A stretch of 64,000 nt of DNA, from NCBI RefSeq assembly GCF_004153225.1, contig NZ_SEMB01000005.1, forward strand, positions 1 through 64,000, in the 5' to 3' direction. Numbering within the stretch: the first letter of the stretch is position 1; each line of letters opens with the position of its first letter. The position numbers and the translations under genes are program-made. Of this stretch, positions 16,614 to 25,831 are shown piece by piece. Origin of the DNA: Sporolactobacillus sp. THM7-7. GTDB lineage: Bacteria > Bacillota > Bacilli > Bacillales > Sporolactobacillaceae. The notes under the pieces are model-generated. The model saw only the letters and a program-made list of their open reading frames with translations, ran no database searches and was not told where the DNA came from.

Positions 16614-17579
16614 TTATTGTGAGGCCAGGCTTTCTTTTACTTGTTGTTCGGTTTTTTTTCTGTCTGCCCAGTAGGAAGCGAGGGCGGATCCTGAAATATT
16701 GTGCCAAACACTGAACAGTGTTCCGGGAATCGCGGCGGCAGGCGAGAAAAGGGATGTCGCCAGCGTCACAGCGAGGGCGGAGTTCTGCATGCCGACTTCG
16801 AACGTGACCGCTTTGCTTTTTGCGTGGTTCATGCCGAGCAGGCGGCCGAAAGCAAATCCAAGCGTATATCCGAGCAAGTTGTGCAAGATAACAATCGGGA
16901 TAACGAGCAGGTTGCTTGCAGTAAAAAGATTCTCGTGAGTTGCGGCCACGACACCGGACGCAATTAAAATAATTGACACCGTGGAGACAACCGGCAGCGC
17001 CTCTTTGGCTTTCTGGACTTTTTCACCAAAAAGCGTGTTGACAATGATACCTAAAAGTATCGGAACGATCACGATTTCAATCACACTGATAAAGAGAGAC
17101 ATGGCCGGGATGCTGACAAAATGCCCGGCTGTCAGCCAAAGAATGAAAGGCAGCATGACTGGCGCGATTAATGTGGACACGGCGCCGATGGACACGGCTA
17201 AAGCCACGTCCCCTTTAGCCAGAAAGCACATGACATTTGACGCGGTGCCGCTTGGCGCACAGCCGACCAGCAATACGCCTACGGCGATGGCTTCCGGGAG
17301 TCGGAAAACAAAGCAGAGCAGATAAGCAATTAACGGCATAATCAGATAGTGGGCGCATACCCCGATAATCACATCTTTCGGCCGTTTAAATACCGCGGAA
17401 AAATCCGACTTTTTCAGCGTCAGTCCCATGCCGAACATGATAATACCTAATAAATAAGAAACATAGGGCAGGACCCAGAGAATTAGGTTCGGCTGAAAAT
17501 AGCTGACGACTGCCGCACCCAAAACAAATAATGCAAAATATTTTCCGAGAAACTGTCCCAATGAGATCAAGATTTTCAT
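16614..17579 (-). CDS. bile acid:sodium symporter family transporter (YocS/PanS type)
   Basis: 321 aa from ATG 17579; the reading frame is open upstream but family proteins start with a short N terminus before the first helix. About ten hydrophobic segments, with the BASS signatures GMGLTLKKSDF, GCAPSGTASNVMCFLAKGDVALAVS (crossover region) and FEVGMQNSALAVTLA. The length equals B. subtilis YocS. Known relatives move 2-oxoacids such as ketopantoate with sodium. It begins 41 bases after ilvD on the same strand, so it is probably cotranscribed with ilvD, the enzyme that makes 2-oxoisovalerate, the ketopantoate precursor. A branched 2-oxoacid or ketopantoate substrate is therefore a reasonable guess only. 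Confidence 0.85.
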   Translation of the reverse strand: MKILISLGQFLGKYFALFVLGAAVVSYFQPNLILWVLPYVSYLLGIIMFGMGLTLKKSDFSAVFKRPKDVIIGVCAHYLIMPLIAYLLCFVFRLPEAIAVGVLLVGCAPSGTASNVMCFLAKGDVALAVSIGAVSTLIAPVMLPFILWLTAGHFVSIPAMSLFISVIEIVIVPILLGIIVNTLFGEKVQKAKEALPVVSTVSIILIASGVVAATHENLFTASNLLVIPIVILHNLLGYTLGFAFGRLLGMNHAKSKAVTFEVGMQNSALAVTLATSLFSPAAAIPGTLFSVWHNISGSALASYWADRKKTEQQVKESLASQ

Positions 17580-17620
17580 CTTTTCTGTACATCCCTTCTT
17601 TGCCGCATCCGCAAGGGATA

Positions 17621-19348
17621 TTACTTGCCGATATGAGTCGGCTGTTCGGTTTCCTGATCTTTGGTCCATGCCTCAGGAAGCCGCATGACTCCTCCGGTAT
17701 GAGCCGAGGTCACGAGTGCCGCGTAACGAGCCAGATAACCGGTTTTGACTTTCGGAACAAACGGCTTCAGACGCTTTTTTCGTTCGGCCAGTTCCGCATC
17801 GGAAACGTCGGCGCTCAATGTCCGGTTAATGAGATCGATGGTGATGGTGTCGCCGTCTTCAATCAGAGCAATCGGACCCCCCGAAGCGGCTTCCGGAGAA
17901 ATATGGCCCACGGAAATTCCACGTGTCGCGCCGGAAAAACGTCCGTCTGTAATCAGGGCTACATCTTTACCTAAACCGCGTCCGACGATGGAAGAGGTAG
18001 GGGCGAGCATTTCCGGCATACCTGGTCCGCCTTTCGGTCCTTCATAGCGAATCACGACAACATGGCCTTTTTTCACCGTATGATTGTCAATCGCCTTGAC
18101 CGCTTCATCGTGAGAGTTGAAACAGATGGCTTTTCCGGTAAATGTTTTAATCGACGGGTCGACACCGCCGACTTTGATCACGGCGCCTTTTGGCGCAATG
18201 TTGCCGAAGAGGATGGATAGACCGCCTGTTTTACTGTACGCCTGATCCAGCGGATGGATGACTTTCGGGTTTTTAATTTCGGCATCGGCGACATTTTCGC
18301 GGATAGTCTGTCCGGTGACGGTGATTCGATCCGGATGGATGACGCCGCCCATATCGGCCAGCACTTTGATAATGGCCGATATGCCGCCCGCTTCATGGAC
18401 GTCATGCATGGAGAACGCGGAACTTGGCGCAATTTTGGCAAGATAAGGAACCTTTTTCGCTACTTGATTGATCCGATTGAGGTCGTAATCGATGCCGGCT
18501 TCGGAAGCGATCGCCAGCATGTGGAGTACGGTGTTCGTCGATCCACCCATGGCCATGTCCAGGGCAAAGGCGTCATCGACGGCTTCCGGGGTAATGAGGT
18601 CACGCGGTTTGACATTGTTTTTGACGAGATTCATCAGTTTGAAAGCCGCTTTTCGAACTAACTGCCTTCGTTCTTTCGATACAGCGAGCACAGTACCATT
18701 TCCGGGCAGGGCGACACCGAGCATTTCCATCAGACAGTTCATCGAATTAGCGGTAAACATGCCGGCGCAGGATCCGCATGTCGGGCAGGCTGACGCTTCG
18801 ATATCGAGAAACTGGTCTTTCGTGATTTGTCCTTCTTTAAATGCCCCAACGCCTTCAAAAACCGAGGACAGGGTCAGCGCTTTTCCCGTGGCTGACAGCC
18901 CGGCTTTCATCGGTCCGCCAGAACAGAAGATTGCAGGAACGTTCGTCCGTACGGCGGCAAGCAGCATTCCCGGAGTGATCTTGTCACAGTTCGGCATGTA
19001 GAAAACACCGTCAAACCAGTGGGCATTGATCATAGTTTCCGCAGAATCGGCGATGAGTTCTCGACTGGGCAGGGAATAGCGCATCCCGATATGGCCCATG
19101 GCGATTCCATCATCCACACCGATCGTATTGAATTCGAAAGGAACGCCGCCGGCTTCGCGGATCGCCTGTTTGGCTACGTCGGCCAGCTCCCTTAAATGAA
19201 CGTGTCCGGGCACGATATCCACATAAGAATTACAAATCGCGATAAACGGTTTATGCATATCCTCCTCATTTTTAATCGTTCCGGTCGCTCTCAGCAGACT
19301 CCTCGCCGGCGCCCGATCGACACCTTTTTTGATCTCATCGCTTCGCAT
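17621..19348 (-). CDS. ilvD: dihydroxy-acid dehydratase
   Basis: 575 aa from ATG 19348, nine bases after AGGGGAG; the ATG at 19357 abuts that site. An iron-sulfur enzyme of branched-chain amino acid synthesis that dehydrates 2,3-dihydroxy-isovalerate and -methylvalerate. Signatures present: [29 protein letters not shown], the cluster region [32 protein letters not shown] and the C-terminal [22 protein letters not shown]. It is transcribed away from ilvBNC and has its own leader-peptide attenuator. The BASS transporter lies downstream on the same strand. Confidence 0.96.
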   Translation of the reverse strand: MRSDEIKKGVDRAPARSLLRATGTIKNEEDMHKPFIAICNSYVDIVPGHVHLRELADVAKQAIREAGGVPFEFNTIGVDDGIAMGHIGMRYSLPSRELIADSAETMINAHWFDGVFYMPNCDKITPGMLLAAVRTNVPAIFCSGGPMKAGLSATGKALTLSSVFEGVGAFKEGQITKDQFLDIEASACPTCGSCAGMFTANSMNCLMEMLGVALPGNGTVLAVSKERRQLVRKAAFKLMNLVKNNVKPRDLITPEAVDDAFALDMAMGGSTNTVLHMLAIASEAGIDYDLNRINQVAKKVPYLAKIAPSSAFSMHDVHEAGGISAIIKVLADMGGVIHPDRITVTGQTIRENVADAEIKNPKVIHPLDQAYSKTGGLSILFGNIAPKGAVIKVGGVDPSIKTFTGKAICFNSHDEAVKAIDNHTVKKGHVVVIRYEGPKGGPGMPEMLAPTSSIVGRGLGKDVALITDGRFSGATRGISVGHISPEAASGGPIALIEDGDTITIDLINRTLSADVSDAELAERKKRLKPFVPKVKTGYLARYAALVTSAHTGGVMRLPEAWTKDQETEQPTHIGK

Positions 19349-19400
19349 GATTGACATCTCCCCTGATTTTTTGTCGTCATCTAATCAAACTTCAGAAACG

Positions 19401-19438
19401 AAAAAAGCTCCCATTCGCTTGGAATCGAATGGGAGCTT
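19401..19438 (-). terminator. attenuator terminator of ilvD (segments 3:4)
   Basis: On the minus strand AGCTCCCATTCG pairs with CGAATGGGAGCT (12 bp) followed by six U residues. It lies about 50 bases before the ilvD start and overlaps the strand used for the antiterminator described in the leader entry. Confidence 0.9.
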
Positions 19439-19557
19439 TGCTTAAAGTCCCATTCAACGCCAATCGGGACCCAAGCAAGCGTTAATTTTTTTAACGGTTG
19501 CCAGGGTCCTAGCTAATAATGACGACGACTTGCAACAAAATTGGCGTATTGAATGAG
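19401..19557 (-). promoter_or_regulatory. ribosome-mediated attenuator of ilvD
   Basis: Four mutually exclusive segments on the minus strand. Segment 1 (19557-19540, CTCATTCAATACGCCAAT) lies inside the leader peptide, codons 4-9. Segment 2 (19464-19449, ATTGGCGTTGAATGGG) pairs with it over 16 bp with a two-base bulge and one G-U pair. The 3' half of segment 2 (GAATGGGA) pairs instead with segment 3 (TCCCATTC, 19434-19427) as antiterminator. Segment 3 with segment 4 (19417-19409) forms the terminator. A ribosome stalled at the Ile-Leu-Leu codons would cover segment 1, free segment 2 and so permit ilvD transcription when branched-chain aminoacyl-tRNA is short. Confidence 0.85.
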
Positions 19558-19565
19558 AAAAACAT
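19509..19565 (-). CDS. ilvD leader peptide (Ile/Leu/Val-rich)
   Basis: Eighteen codons, MFFSFNTPILLQVVVIIS, ATG at 19565 and TAG at 19509. AAGGAG lies nine bases upstream, and the start is about 32 bases after the expected transcription start. Eight of the 18 residues are branched-chain (Ile-Leu-Leu, Val-Val-Val-Ile-Ile), the pattern of control peptides in ilv attenuators of enteric bacteria. Codons 4-9 contain segment 1 of the attenuator fold. Confidence 0.85.
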   Translation of the reverse strand: MFFSFNTPILLQVVVIIS

Positions 19566-19603
19566 CGCAGTGAACTCCTTGTTTTGAAGTTTTGGTAAGG
19601 ACA

Positions 19604-19632
19604 AATATAGCACCGGATAAAAAGAAAGTCAA
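19604..19632 (-). promoter_or_regulatory. ilvD sigma-A promoter
   Basis: On the minus strand TTGACT (19632-19627), a 17-base spacer and TATATT (19609-19604). Confidence 0.8.
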
Positions 19633-19810
19633 CACTATTTCCTCAATTTGGGTTTAAATCATTGGACTTTACATATTTCAGACATTTTACGAAGAGACGA
19701 ACGGAAATAAGCCCGTTTTAAAAAATATTTTGGTGCGTTTTTCCTTTTTCTTTCAAACATATGTGCCTCATTCGAGAAGGAAGTATCATAAAAAATTTTC
19801 AAAAAAGGGG

Positions 19811-19839
19811 TTGACTGAAATTTTAAACTGGATTAGTAT
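19811..19839 (+). promoter_or_regulatory. promoter upstream of the ilvB T-box
   Basis: TTGACT (19811-19816), 17-base spacer, TAGTAT (19834-19839). A terminator-like hairpin follows at 19875-19926, so this promoter may mainly make a short RNA; a second, weaker promoter nearer the T-box (TTGCGA near 19974 with an AT-rich -10) is possible. Confidence 0.65.
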
Positions 19840-19874
19840 GTGAGGCAACCCCATAAAAAGTCGACTTCACGAAA

Positions 19875-19926
19875 CCGGCTCCGGAGCCTGTTCGCCTGAG
19901 ACAAAGCGGGGAGCGGCCTTTTTTCA
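19875..19926 (+). terminator. terminator-like hairpin before the T-box
   Basis: CCG-CTCC (with one bulged G) pairs with GGAGCGG across a long loop that contains the palindrome GGCTCCGGAGCC, and is followed by CCTTTTTTC. From the promoter at 19811 this would end an RNA of about 80 bases. Confidence 0.5.
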
Positions 19927-19994
19927 AGATGCTCGGCAGCCGTTGCCGACAGGCCGATAAAGAAGACAGACTTGCGATTTGAAAAACATAGGTA

Positions 19995-20345
19995 AAAATA
20001 TGGACGGGGATAAGGATTAAAACAAAAGCAGCTGACAGAGAGCCGGAATGGTGGAAACCGGCAGCGCCGTTTTATTCCCGCTCACCCCTGAGTGCTTATC
20101 TGAAACATCGGATTAGGATAAGTCGAGTGGTTTCCACTTGTTACAAAAAAGACAGCCTTTTTCAGCCTGTCCGAGAAAAAAACAAAAGTTTTTTTAAACT
20201 TTGGCCGGCAAGAAAGGCTGCCGCGGAGGCGGCGTTCGCAAGGATGTCCGCGAAGCGGGGTGGTACCGTGAAAAGAAACCTTTTCATCCCTGCAGACGAC
20301 CGGCAAAAGATGCGGTTGCTGTATGGGCATGGGAAGGTTTTTTTC
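19995..20345 (+). promoter_or_regulatory. T-box leader of ilvBNC, isoleucine specifier
   Basis: Canonical T-box parts are in order: the AGAGAGCCGG/GGTGGAAACC distal part of stem I near 20036-20062, the specifier region GAGTGCTT-ATC-TGAA with AUC (Ile) at 20098-20100, a short stem (GAGTGG/CCACTT) near 20125, GACAG/CTGTC near 20151-20171, the T-box itself GGGTGGTACCGTG (20258-20270), and a terminator (AAACCTT to AAGGTTT, 20276-20345) ending in seven T residues. GGATG (20242-20246) can pair with CATCC (20285-20289) as antiterminator. Uncharged tRNA-Ile should switch on ilvB. The 5' limit is approximate. Confidence 0.88.
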
Positions 20346-20476
20346 ATACTGTTCACGGTGCATCCGAATTTCATCCGCAGACAGTTTTTGAAAACCAAAG
20401 TCCTGGCCGCGATAAAACTTGCCAGTCGGCAACACTTTCTTCATCATTTTTCATTCTGGAAAGGAGGAGAAGCGCT

Positions 20477-22195
20477 TTGCGTGTAGAAACAAAAAGCGGA
20501 ACGGAAACCCGATCACGTACCATAACCGGAGCGGACATTCTCGTCCGGTCCATCCTTCAAGAGGGGGTCGATGTCGTCTTCGGCTATCCCGGCGGTGCGG
20601 TGCTTCCGGTTTATGACGCACTCTACCGAAAGCATGTCAGGCATGTTCTGGCGAGGCATGAACAGGGAGCGATTCACGCTGCGGAAGGGTATGCGCGTGT
20701 TTCCGGGAAGCCGGGCGTTGTGATCGCAACGAGCGGGCCGGGTGCGACCAACATCGTCACCGGATTAATGGATGCCTGTATCGATTCGTTGCCCCTTGTT
20801 GTATTTACCGGACAGGTTGCTACCAGAGTCATTGGGACCGACGCCTTTCAAGAGGCGGATGTCATTGGCATTACTGCTCCGGCGACAAAGCATAATTTTC
20901 AGGTCAAGAGTCTGACTGATTTGCCTCGGATTGTCCGGGAAGCCTTTTATATTGCTGCAACGGGGCGTCCGGGTCCGGTGCTCGTCGATTTGCCGAAGGA
21001 CGTTTGCGCGATGAACGTCCCGACCGAACCGCAGGAGACGGCGATGAAACTTCCGGGTTATCATTTTACGACCAAACCGGAATCCCATCGCATTCAGACA
21101 TTGGCCCGAGCGATCGAAAAAGCTGAAAAACCGGTCGTTCTGGCGGGTGCAGGCGTGCTTCACGCGGGTGCATCGGAGCAGTTGCGCTCTTTTGCTGAGA
21201 AGCACAGTCTGCCGGTGGTCAGCACGCTCCTTGGCCTCGGCAGTTTTCCAGCTTCCCACCCTTTGTTTCTCGGCATGGGCGGGATGCACGGCACGTATGC
21301 GGCCAACATGGCCATTACCGAATGCGATCTGCTGCTGAATATCGGGTCCCGTTTTGATGACCGGCTGACAGGCAATCTGGAGAAATTTGCTCCGGAAGCA
21401 ACGATTGCCCATGTGGACATCGATCCGGTGGAAATTGGCAAAAACGTGCCCGCCGATATTCCCGTACTGGGTGACGCGGCGGCCGTTCTGGAGCGTCTCG
21501 AGTCGGAAACCGGTCCTTCCGCAGATAAAAGTAAATGGCTCAAGCACCTGAAAGCATACAGGCAGCAGCATCCACTTCATTACGAGCGGAGTCAGGAGCG
21601 CGGCTGTCTTTCTCCACAGTATGTGATCGAACGGGTCGCAGCTTGTGCCGGCGACGGGGCTGTCGTGACGACCGATGTCGGACAGCATCAGATGTGGACC
21701 GCTCAGTACTATCGTTTTGAAAGGCCGGATCACTGGGTGACCTCCGGCGGCCTCGGTACTATGGGATTTGGTTTTCCCGCAGCGATCGGCGCACAGGTAG
21801 CGAAGCCCGACGAAACCGTCGTGGCCATTGTCGGGGACGGCGGGTTTCAGATGACGCTTCAGGAACTGGCAGTAGTCCGAGAACTGAATCTTCCGATTAA
21901 AACCATTGTTTTGAATAATCACGCTTTAGGCATGGTCCGTCAGTGGCAGGAAGCTTTTTACGAAAAAAGATATGCGCATTCGGTGCCTTCCGTTCAGCCG
22001 GATTTTGTTCAGCTGGCTGAGAGTTACGGAATTCGCGGCGAGCGGGCGGCGACAGAAGAAGAAGCGGAACAGGTTCTGACCCGGGCGTTTCGCACGCCTG
22101 GTCCGGTTCTGGTCGATTGCCGCGTCAGGCGCGAGGCCAATGTGTTCCCGATGGTTGCTCCGGGTAAGGGCTTAAAAGAAATGACGGGAGTGTAA
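20477..22195 (+). CDS. ilvB: acetolactate synthase, large subunit
   Basis: 572 aa from TTG 20477, seven bases after AAAGGAGGAG. The frame is open much further upstream but that stretch is the T-box leader. A thiamine diphosphate enzyme joining two pyruvates, or pyruvate and 2-oxobutyrate. N-terminal domain: [32 protein letters not shown] and catalytic-Glu region [22 protein letters not shown]; middle FAD-type domain; C-terminal cofactor-binding motif [29 protein letters not shown]. First gene of ilvB-ilvN-ilvC, spaced three bases from ilvN. Confidence 0.95.
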   Translation: MRVETKSGTETRSRTITGADILVRSILQEGVDVVFGYPGGAVLPVYDALYRKHVRHVLARHEQGAIHAAEGYARVSGKPGVVIATSGPGATNIVTGLMDACIDSLPLVVFTGQVATRVIGTDAFQEADVIGITAPATKHNFQVKSLTDLPRIVREAFYIAATGRPGPVLVDLPKDVCAMNVPTEPQETAMKLPGYHFTTKPESHRIQTLARAIEKAEKPVVLAGAGVLHAGASEQLRSFAEKHSLPVVSTLLGLGSFPASHPLFLGMGGMHGTYAANMAITECDLLLNIGSRFDDRLTGNLEKFAPEATIAHVDIDPVEIGKNVPADIPVLGDAAAVLERLESETGPSADKSKWLKHLKAYRQQHPLHYERSQERGCLSPQYVIERVAACAGDGAVVTTDVGQHQMWTAQYYRFERPDHWVTSGGLGTMGFGFPAAIGAQVAKPDETVVAIVGDGGFQMTLQELAVVRELNLPIKTIVLNNHALGMVRQWQEAFYEKRYAHSVPSVQPDFVQLAESYGIRGERAATEEEAEQVLTRAFRTPGPVLVDCRVRREANVFPMVAPGKGLKEMTGV

Positions 22196-22198
22196 CTC

Positions 22199-22471
22199 AT
22201 GAGACGGACGATCCATGCTGTTGTTGCCAGTAAAACAAGTGTTCTGGGACGCGTTTCAGCCGTCCTGTCTAAATATAACCTGAGTATTGAAACGCTCGCT
22301 TTAACCAGAAAGTCTGATGAAAACGGCTTATCTATCCTGCGTCTCATTGCGGATGTGGAGAACAGGCGTCAGGCCGACCAGCTGATCAAACAGTTGAACA
22401 AGCTCATCGATGTCGTCACGGCCGCCGATGTTACAGAAAGACAAGAAGCCGGGGAAAACGTCCGGATATGA
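22199..22471 (+). CDS. ilvN: acetolactate synthase, short regulatory subunit
   Basis: 90 aa, ATG three bases after ilvB. A single ACT domain (RRTIHAVVASKTSVLGRVSAVLSKYNLSIETLAL). Most Firmicutes subunits are about 160-175 aa with an added C-terminal domain; this one stops after the ACT domain, like E. coli IlvM. It probably binds IlvB and may alter valine feedback inhibition. The reading frame is closed by TGA with no sign of a frameshift, so the short form looks genuine. Confidence 0.9.
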   Translation: MRRTIHAVVASKTSVLGRVSAVLSKYNLSIETLALTRKSDENGLSILRLIADVENRRQADQLIKQLNKLIDVVTAADVTERQEAGENVRI

Positions 22472-22546
22472 GGCGAGAGAAAGCCGCAACACTCAATGAT
22501 TGACGGGTATTCATGTACCAAATTTTATAGATTAAAGGGGAAATAA

Positions 22547-23581
<1,035 letters not shown>

Positions 23582-23730
23582 CAAGACAGTTTATTTGTGG
23601 TTTTAACCGGGCGAATCGCACAGAGATATGGATTCGCTCCCGGTTCTTCGGCGCGAAGGCAGAAGGGATGAAGCTTTTCGCGCCGGATTTATGCCTGCCG
23701 GCGGGCTGTTTATAACCGTTTGTCTGTTTG

Positions 23731-23766
23731 GGGTATCTCGGGATTGTCGATACCCCCTTTTAAAAA
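23731..23766 (+). terminator. intrinsic terminator after ilvBNC
   Basis: GGGGTATC pairs with GATACCCC across an 11-base loop, then CTTTT. A second long hairpin without a T run (CCGGGCGAATC with GATTCGCTCCCGG) lies at about 23607-23643. Confidence 0.75.
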
Positions 23767-23810
23767 ATAATTGAAGTCATGTTTAGGAGTGTGAAGACAT
23801 TGGGGATTCT

Positions 23811-24818
23811 TTGCAATTAACGGATGTTTTTGAGGCGATGCGCTATCTGTCTCCGTTTGTTCATCAAACACCCGTCATCGAGTCGCAAACGTTCGATATG
23901 CTGACCGGAGCGCATCTTCATTTTAAGATGGAAAATCTGCAGCGGACCGGATCTTTTAAATTACGTGGGGCGCTGAATAAAATTCTACACTTGACCAAGG
24001 AGCAAGCCGAAAGGGGCATTGTCGCTGCCTCGGCCGGCAATCATGCGCAAGGCGTCGCTTTATCCGCTTCAAAAAGGCATATAAAGGCAAAAATTTTCAT
24101 GCCGGTCGCCACACCGAAAGCCAAAGTGCAGGCAACCGAAGCCTATGGAGCGGAAGTGGTCCTTGCCGGGGATTCCTATCAGGAATCGTATGAGGCGGCG
24201 GTTCAGAGCCGTGAGTTAAGCGGCGCCACGTTCGTCCACGCCTTTGACGATGTCGACGTGATGGCCGGACAGGGAACGGTTGCCGTGGAACTATTGCAGC
24301 AATGCCCGGACGTGGAAGTGGTTTTTGTGCCGATCGGCGGCGGCGGACTGGCAGCCGGCGTCGCGACTTATTTAAAAAATGTCAATCCGAACATTCGCGT
24401 CATTGGCGTGCAGTCCGAGTTTGCCCCTTCGATGTACAATCGCTTTTACGATCAAGGCCCTTTCAGGCTGCAGAATGTGCACGGGATTGCTGAAGGGATT
24501 CTTGTTAAGGAAGCGGGTATGAAGACCTTCCCGATAATTAGACAGTATGTGGATGAGATTATCACCGTCTCCGACAAAGACATCGCCCGGGCGATTATCC
24601 TCATGCTTGAAAGAAGCAAATTTTTTGTCGAAGGAGCCGGGGCGGCGGCGTTTGCGGCGGCGTTGTCCGGCCGAGTGGCGATTGAAGGCAAAAAGGTTGG
24701 CATCATCGTCAGCGGCGGAAACGCCGATCTGGAGAACCTTCCTGTTTTCAAAAAAATAGCCGGCGCTGCCAGAGCCGCCGAGACTTCCGAGACAGGCAGG
24801 GGAGGCGCATTCAATTGA
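23811..24818 (+). CDS. ilvA: threonine dehydratase, short form without regulatory domain
   Basis: 335 aa from TTG 23811, the only usual start codon in frame, but its binding site is weak; AGGAG at 23785-23789 is better placed for an ATT at 23799. PLP enzyme: Lys in TGSFKLRGALNK, SAGNHAQGVALSA, and glycine loop PIGGGGLAAG. It deaminates threonine to 2-oxobutyrate for isoleucine. The C-terminal ACT-like domain of biosynthetic IlvA is missing, so length resembles catabolic TdcB. It follows the ilvBNC terminator and overlaps the next gene by four bases. Confidence 0.9.
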   Translation: MQLTDVFEAMRYLSPFVHQTPVIESQTFDMLTGAHLHFKMENLQRTGSFKLRGALNKILHLTKEQAERGIVAASAGNHAQGVALSASKRHIKAKIFMPVATPKAKVQATEAYGAEVVLAGDSYQESYEAAVQSRELSGATFVHAFDDVDVMAGQGTVAVELLQQCPDVEVVFVPIGGGGLAAGVATYLKNVNPNIRVIGVQSEFAPSMYNRFYDQGPFRLQNVHGIAEGILVKEAGMKTFPIIRQYVDEIITVSDKDIARAIILMLERSKFFVEGAGAAAFAAALSGRVAIEGKKVGIIVSGGNADLENLPVFKKIAGAARAAETSETGRGGAFN

Positions 24819-25588
24819 TCATAGATGCCCAGCACGTTAGCTGGCGCAGAGAAAATAAAGAAGTACTGAAAGATGTAACCTGGCAGGTTAAAAAAGGAGA
24901 ACACTGGTGTCTCGTCGGTCTCAATGGCTCCGGGAAGACCACTTTGCTGAAGATGATTAACGGTTATATCTGGCCGACAACCGGCTCACTGTCCGTGCTC
25001 GGCCGGCCATTCGGCAAAGTCGATCTTCGCAAGCTGCGTCAGAAAATCGGCTGGGTCAGTTCGGCGCTTGAGGGACAAATCCGGGGCCATGCTCTTCCGA
25101 GAGATATTGTCATGAGCGGCAAATTCGCATCTATCGGCCTGTATGACGAAGTTTCTTCTGAAGACAGAGAGAAGGCGGATGAACTGCTGGAACGGCTGCA
25201 TGCGACCTCTTTTTCGTCAAGGCCGTTCGGAACGCTCTCTACGGGAGAGAAGCAGCGTGTGCTGATTGCCCGTGCCCTCATGGCTTCTCCGGAACTGCTT
25301 ATTCTCGATGAATCGTGCAATGGTCTGGATATATTGGCAAGGGAGCGGCTTTTATCGCTGATCGAACAGCTGGCGAAATCGGAAAGCGCACCAACCTTGA
25401 TATTTGTGACCCATCATGTTGATGAGATTCTTCCGTGCTTCACCCATTCATTGCTGCTGAAAGAAGGGGCTGTCTACCAATCCGGGTTGACCCGCGATTT
25501 GATGACCCCGGAGAATATGACTGCCTTTTACGGTGGCAGCGTGATTATCGAGCGTCACGGGACGAGATTGTCCATGGCAGTCAGGTGA
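24815..25588 (+). CDS. ylmA: orphan ABC transporter ATP-binding protein (YlmA-like)
   Basis: 257 aa, TTG start overlapping the ilvA stop by four bases, so translation is probably coupled. Single ATPase domain: Walker A GLNGSGKTT, signature LSTGEKQR, Walker B LLILDESCNGLD, H-loop FVTHH. The first strand and the GHALPRDIVMSGKFASIGLYD insertion match B. subtilis YlmA, itself an orphan ATPase. No permease is adjacent. Its coupling to ilvA has no obvious functional reason. Confidence 0.85.
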   Translation: MIIDAQHVSWRRENKEVLKDVTWQVKKGEHWCLVGLNGSGKTTLLKMINGYIWPTTGSLSVLGRPFGKVDLRKLRQKIGWVSSALEGQIRGHALPRDIVMSGKFASIGLYDEVSSEDREKADELLERLHATSFSSRPFGTLSTGEKQRVLIARALMASPELLILDESCNGLDILARERLLSLIEQLAKSESAPTLIFVTHHVDEILPCFTHSLLLKEGAVYQSGLTRDLMTPENMTAFYGGSVIIERHGTRLSMAVR

Positions 25589-25659
25589 ACCGTTCAACAC
25601 TGTTAAAGAAAAAAAGATTTTGAGGATTTTAACCAACGGAAAAAGGCTTTTGTGAAATA

Positions 25660-25735
25660 GGACCGGGACAGGTGAACTGCCCCTGAGCTGGATGTTCAGG
25701 GTCCAAGTCAAGCTGCCTGGTTCTTTTTTTGTGTG
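25660..25735 (+). terminator. long imperfect terminator hairpin after ylmA
   Basis: The segment from GGACCGGGACAGG through CCCCTGA folds back on TCAGGG and GCTGCCTGGTTC, giving a stem of about 28 bases with internal mismatches, followed by seven T residues. Confidence 0.65.
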
Positions 25736-25750
25736 CTGATGTTGCGTGTG

Positions 25751-25786
25751 AAAAAGAGCTCCCTTGATAACAGGGGAGCTCTTTGA
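25751..25786 (-). terminator. terminator of ald
   Basis: AAAGAGCTCCC pairs with GGGAGCTCTTT. The A run on the plus strand gives the U tract on the minus strand, about 50 bases after the ald stop. Confidence 0.8.
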
Positions 25787-25831
25787 AGAACCGCCAATTA
25801 TATTGATCCAATGGACAAAATGACAAGAAAA

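Noticed and set aside
19780-19840. CodY box near the ilvB promoter (AATTTTCAAAAAAG)
   Set aside because: Only the first half of the CodY consensus matches; too weak in AT-rich DNA.
20201-20476. In-frame upstream extension of ilvB
   Set aside because: This stretch is the T-box and its terminator; the family N terminus and the AAAGGAGGAG site fix the start at TTG 20477.
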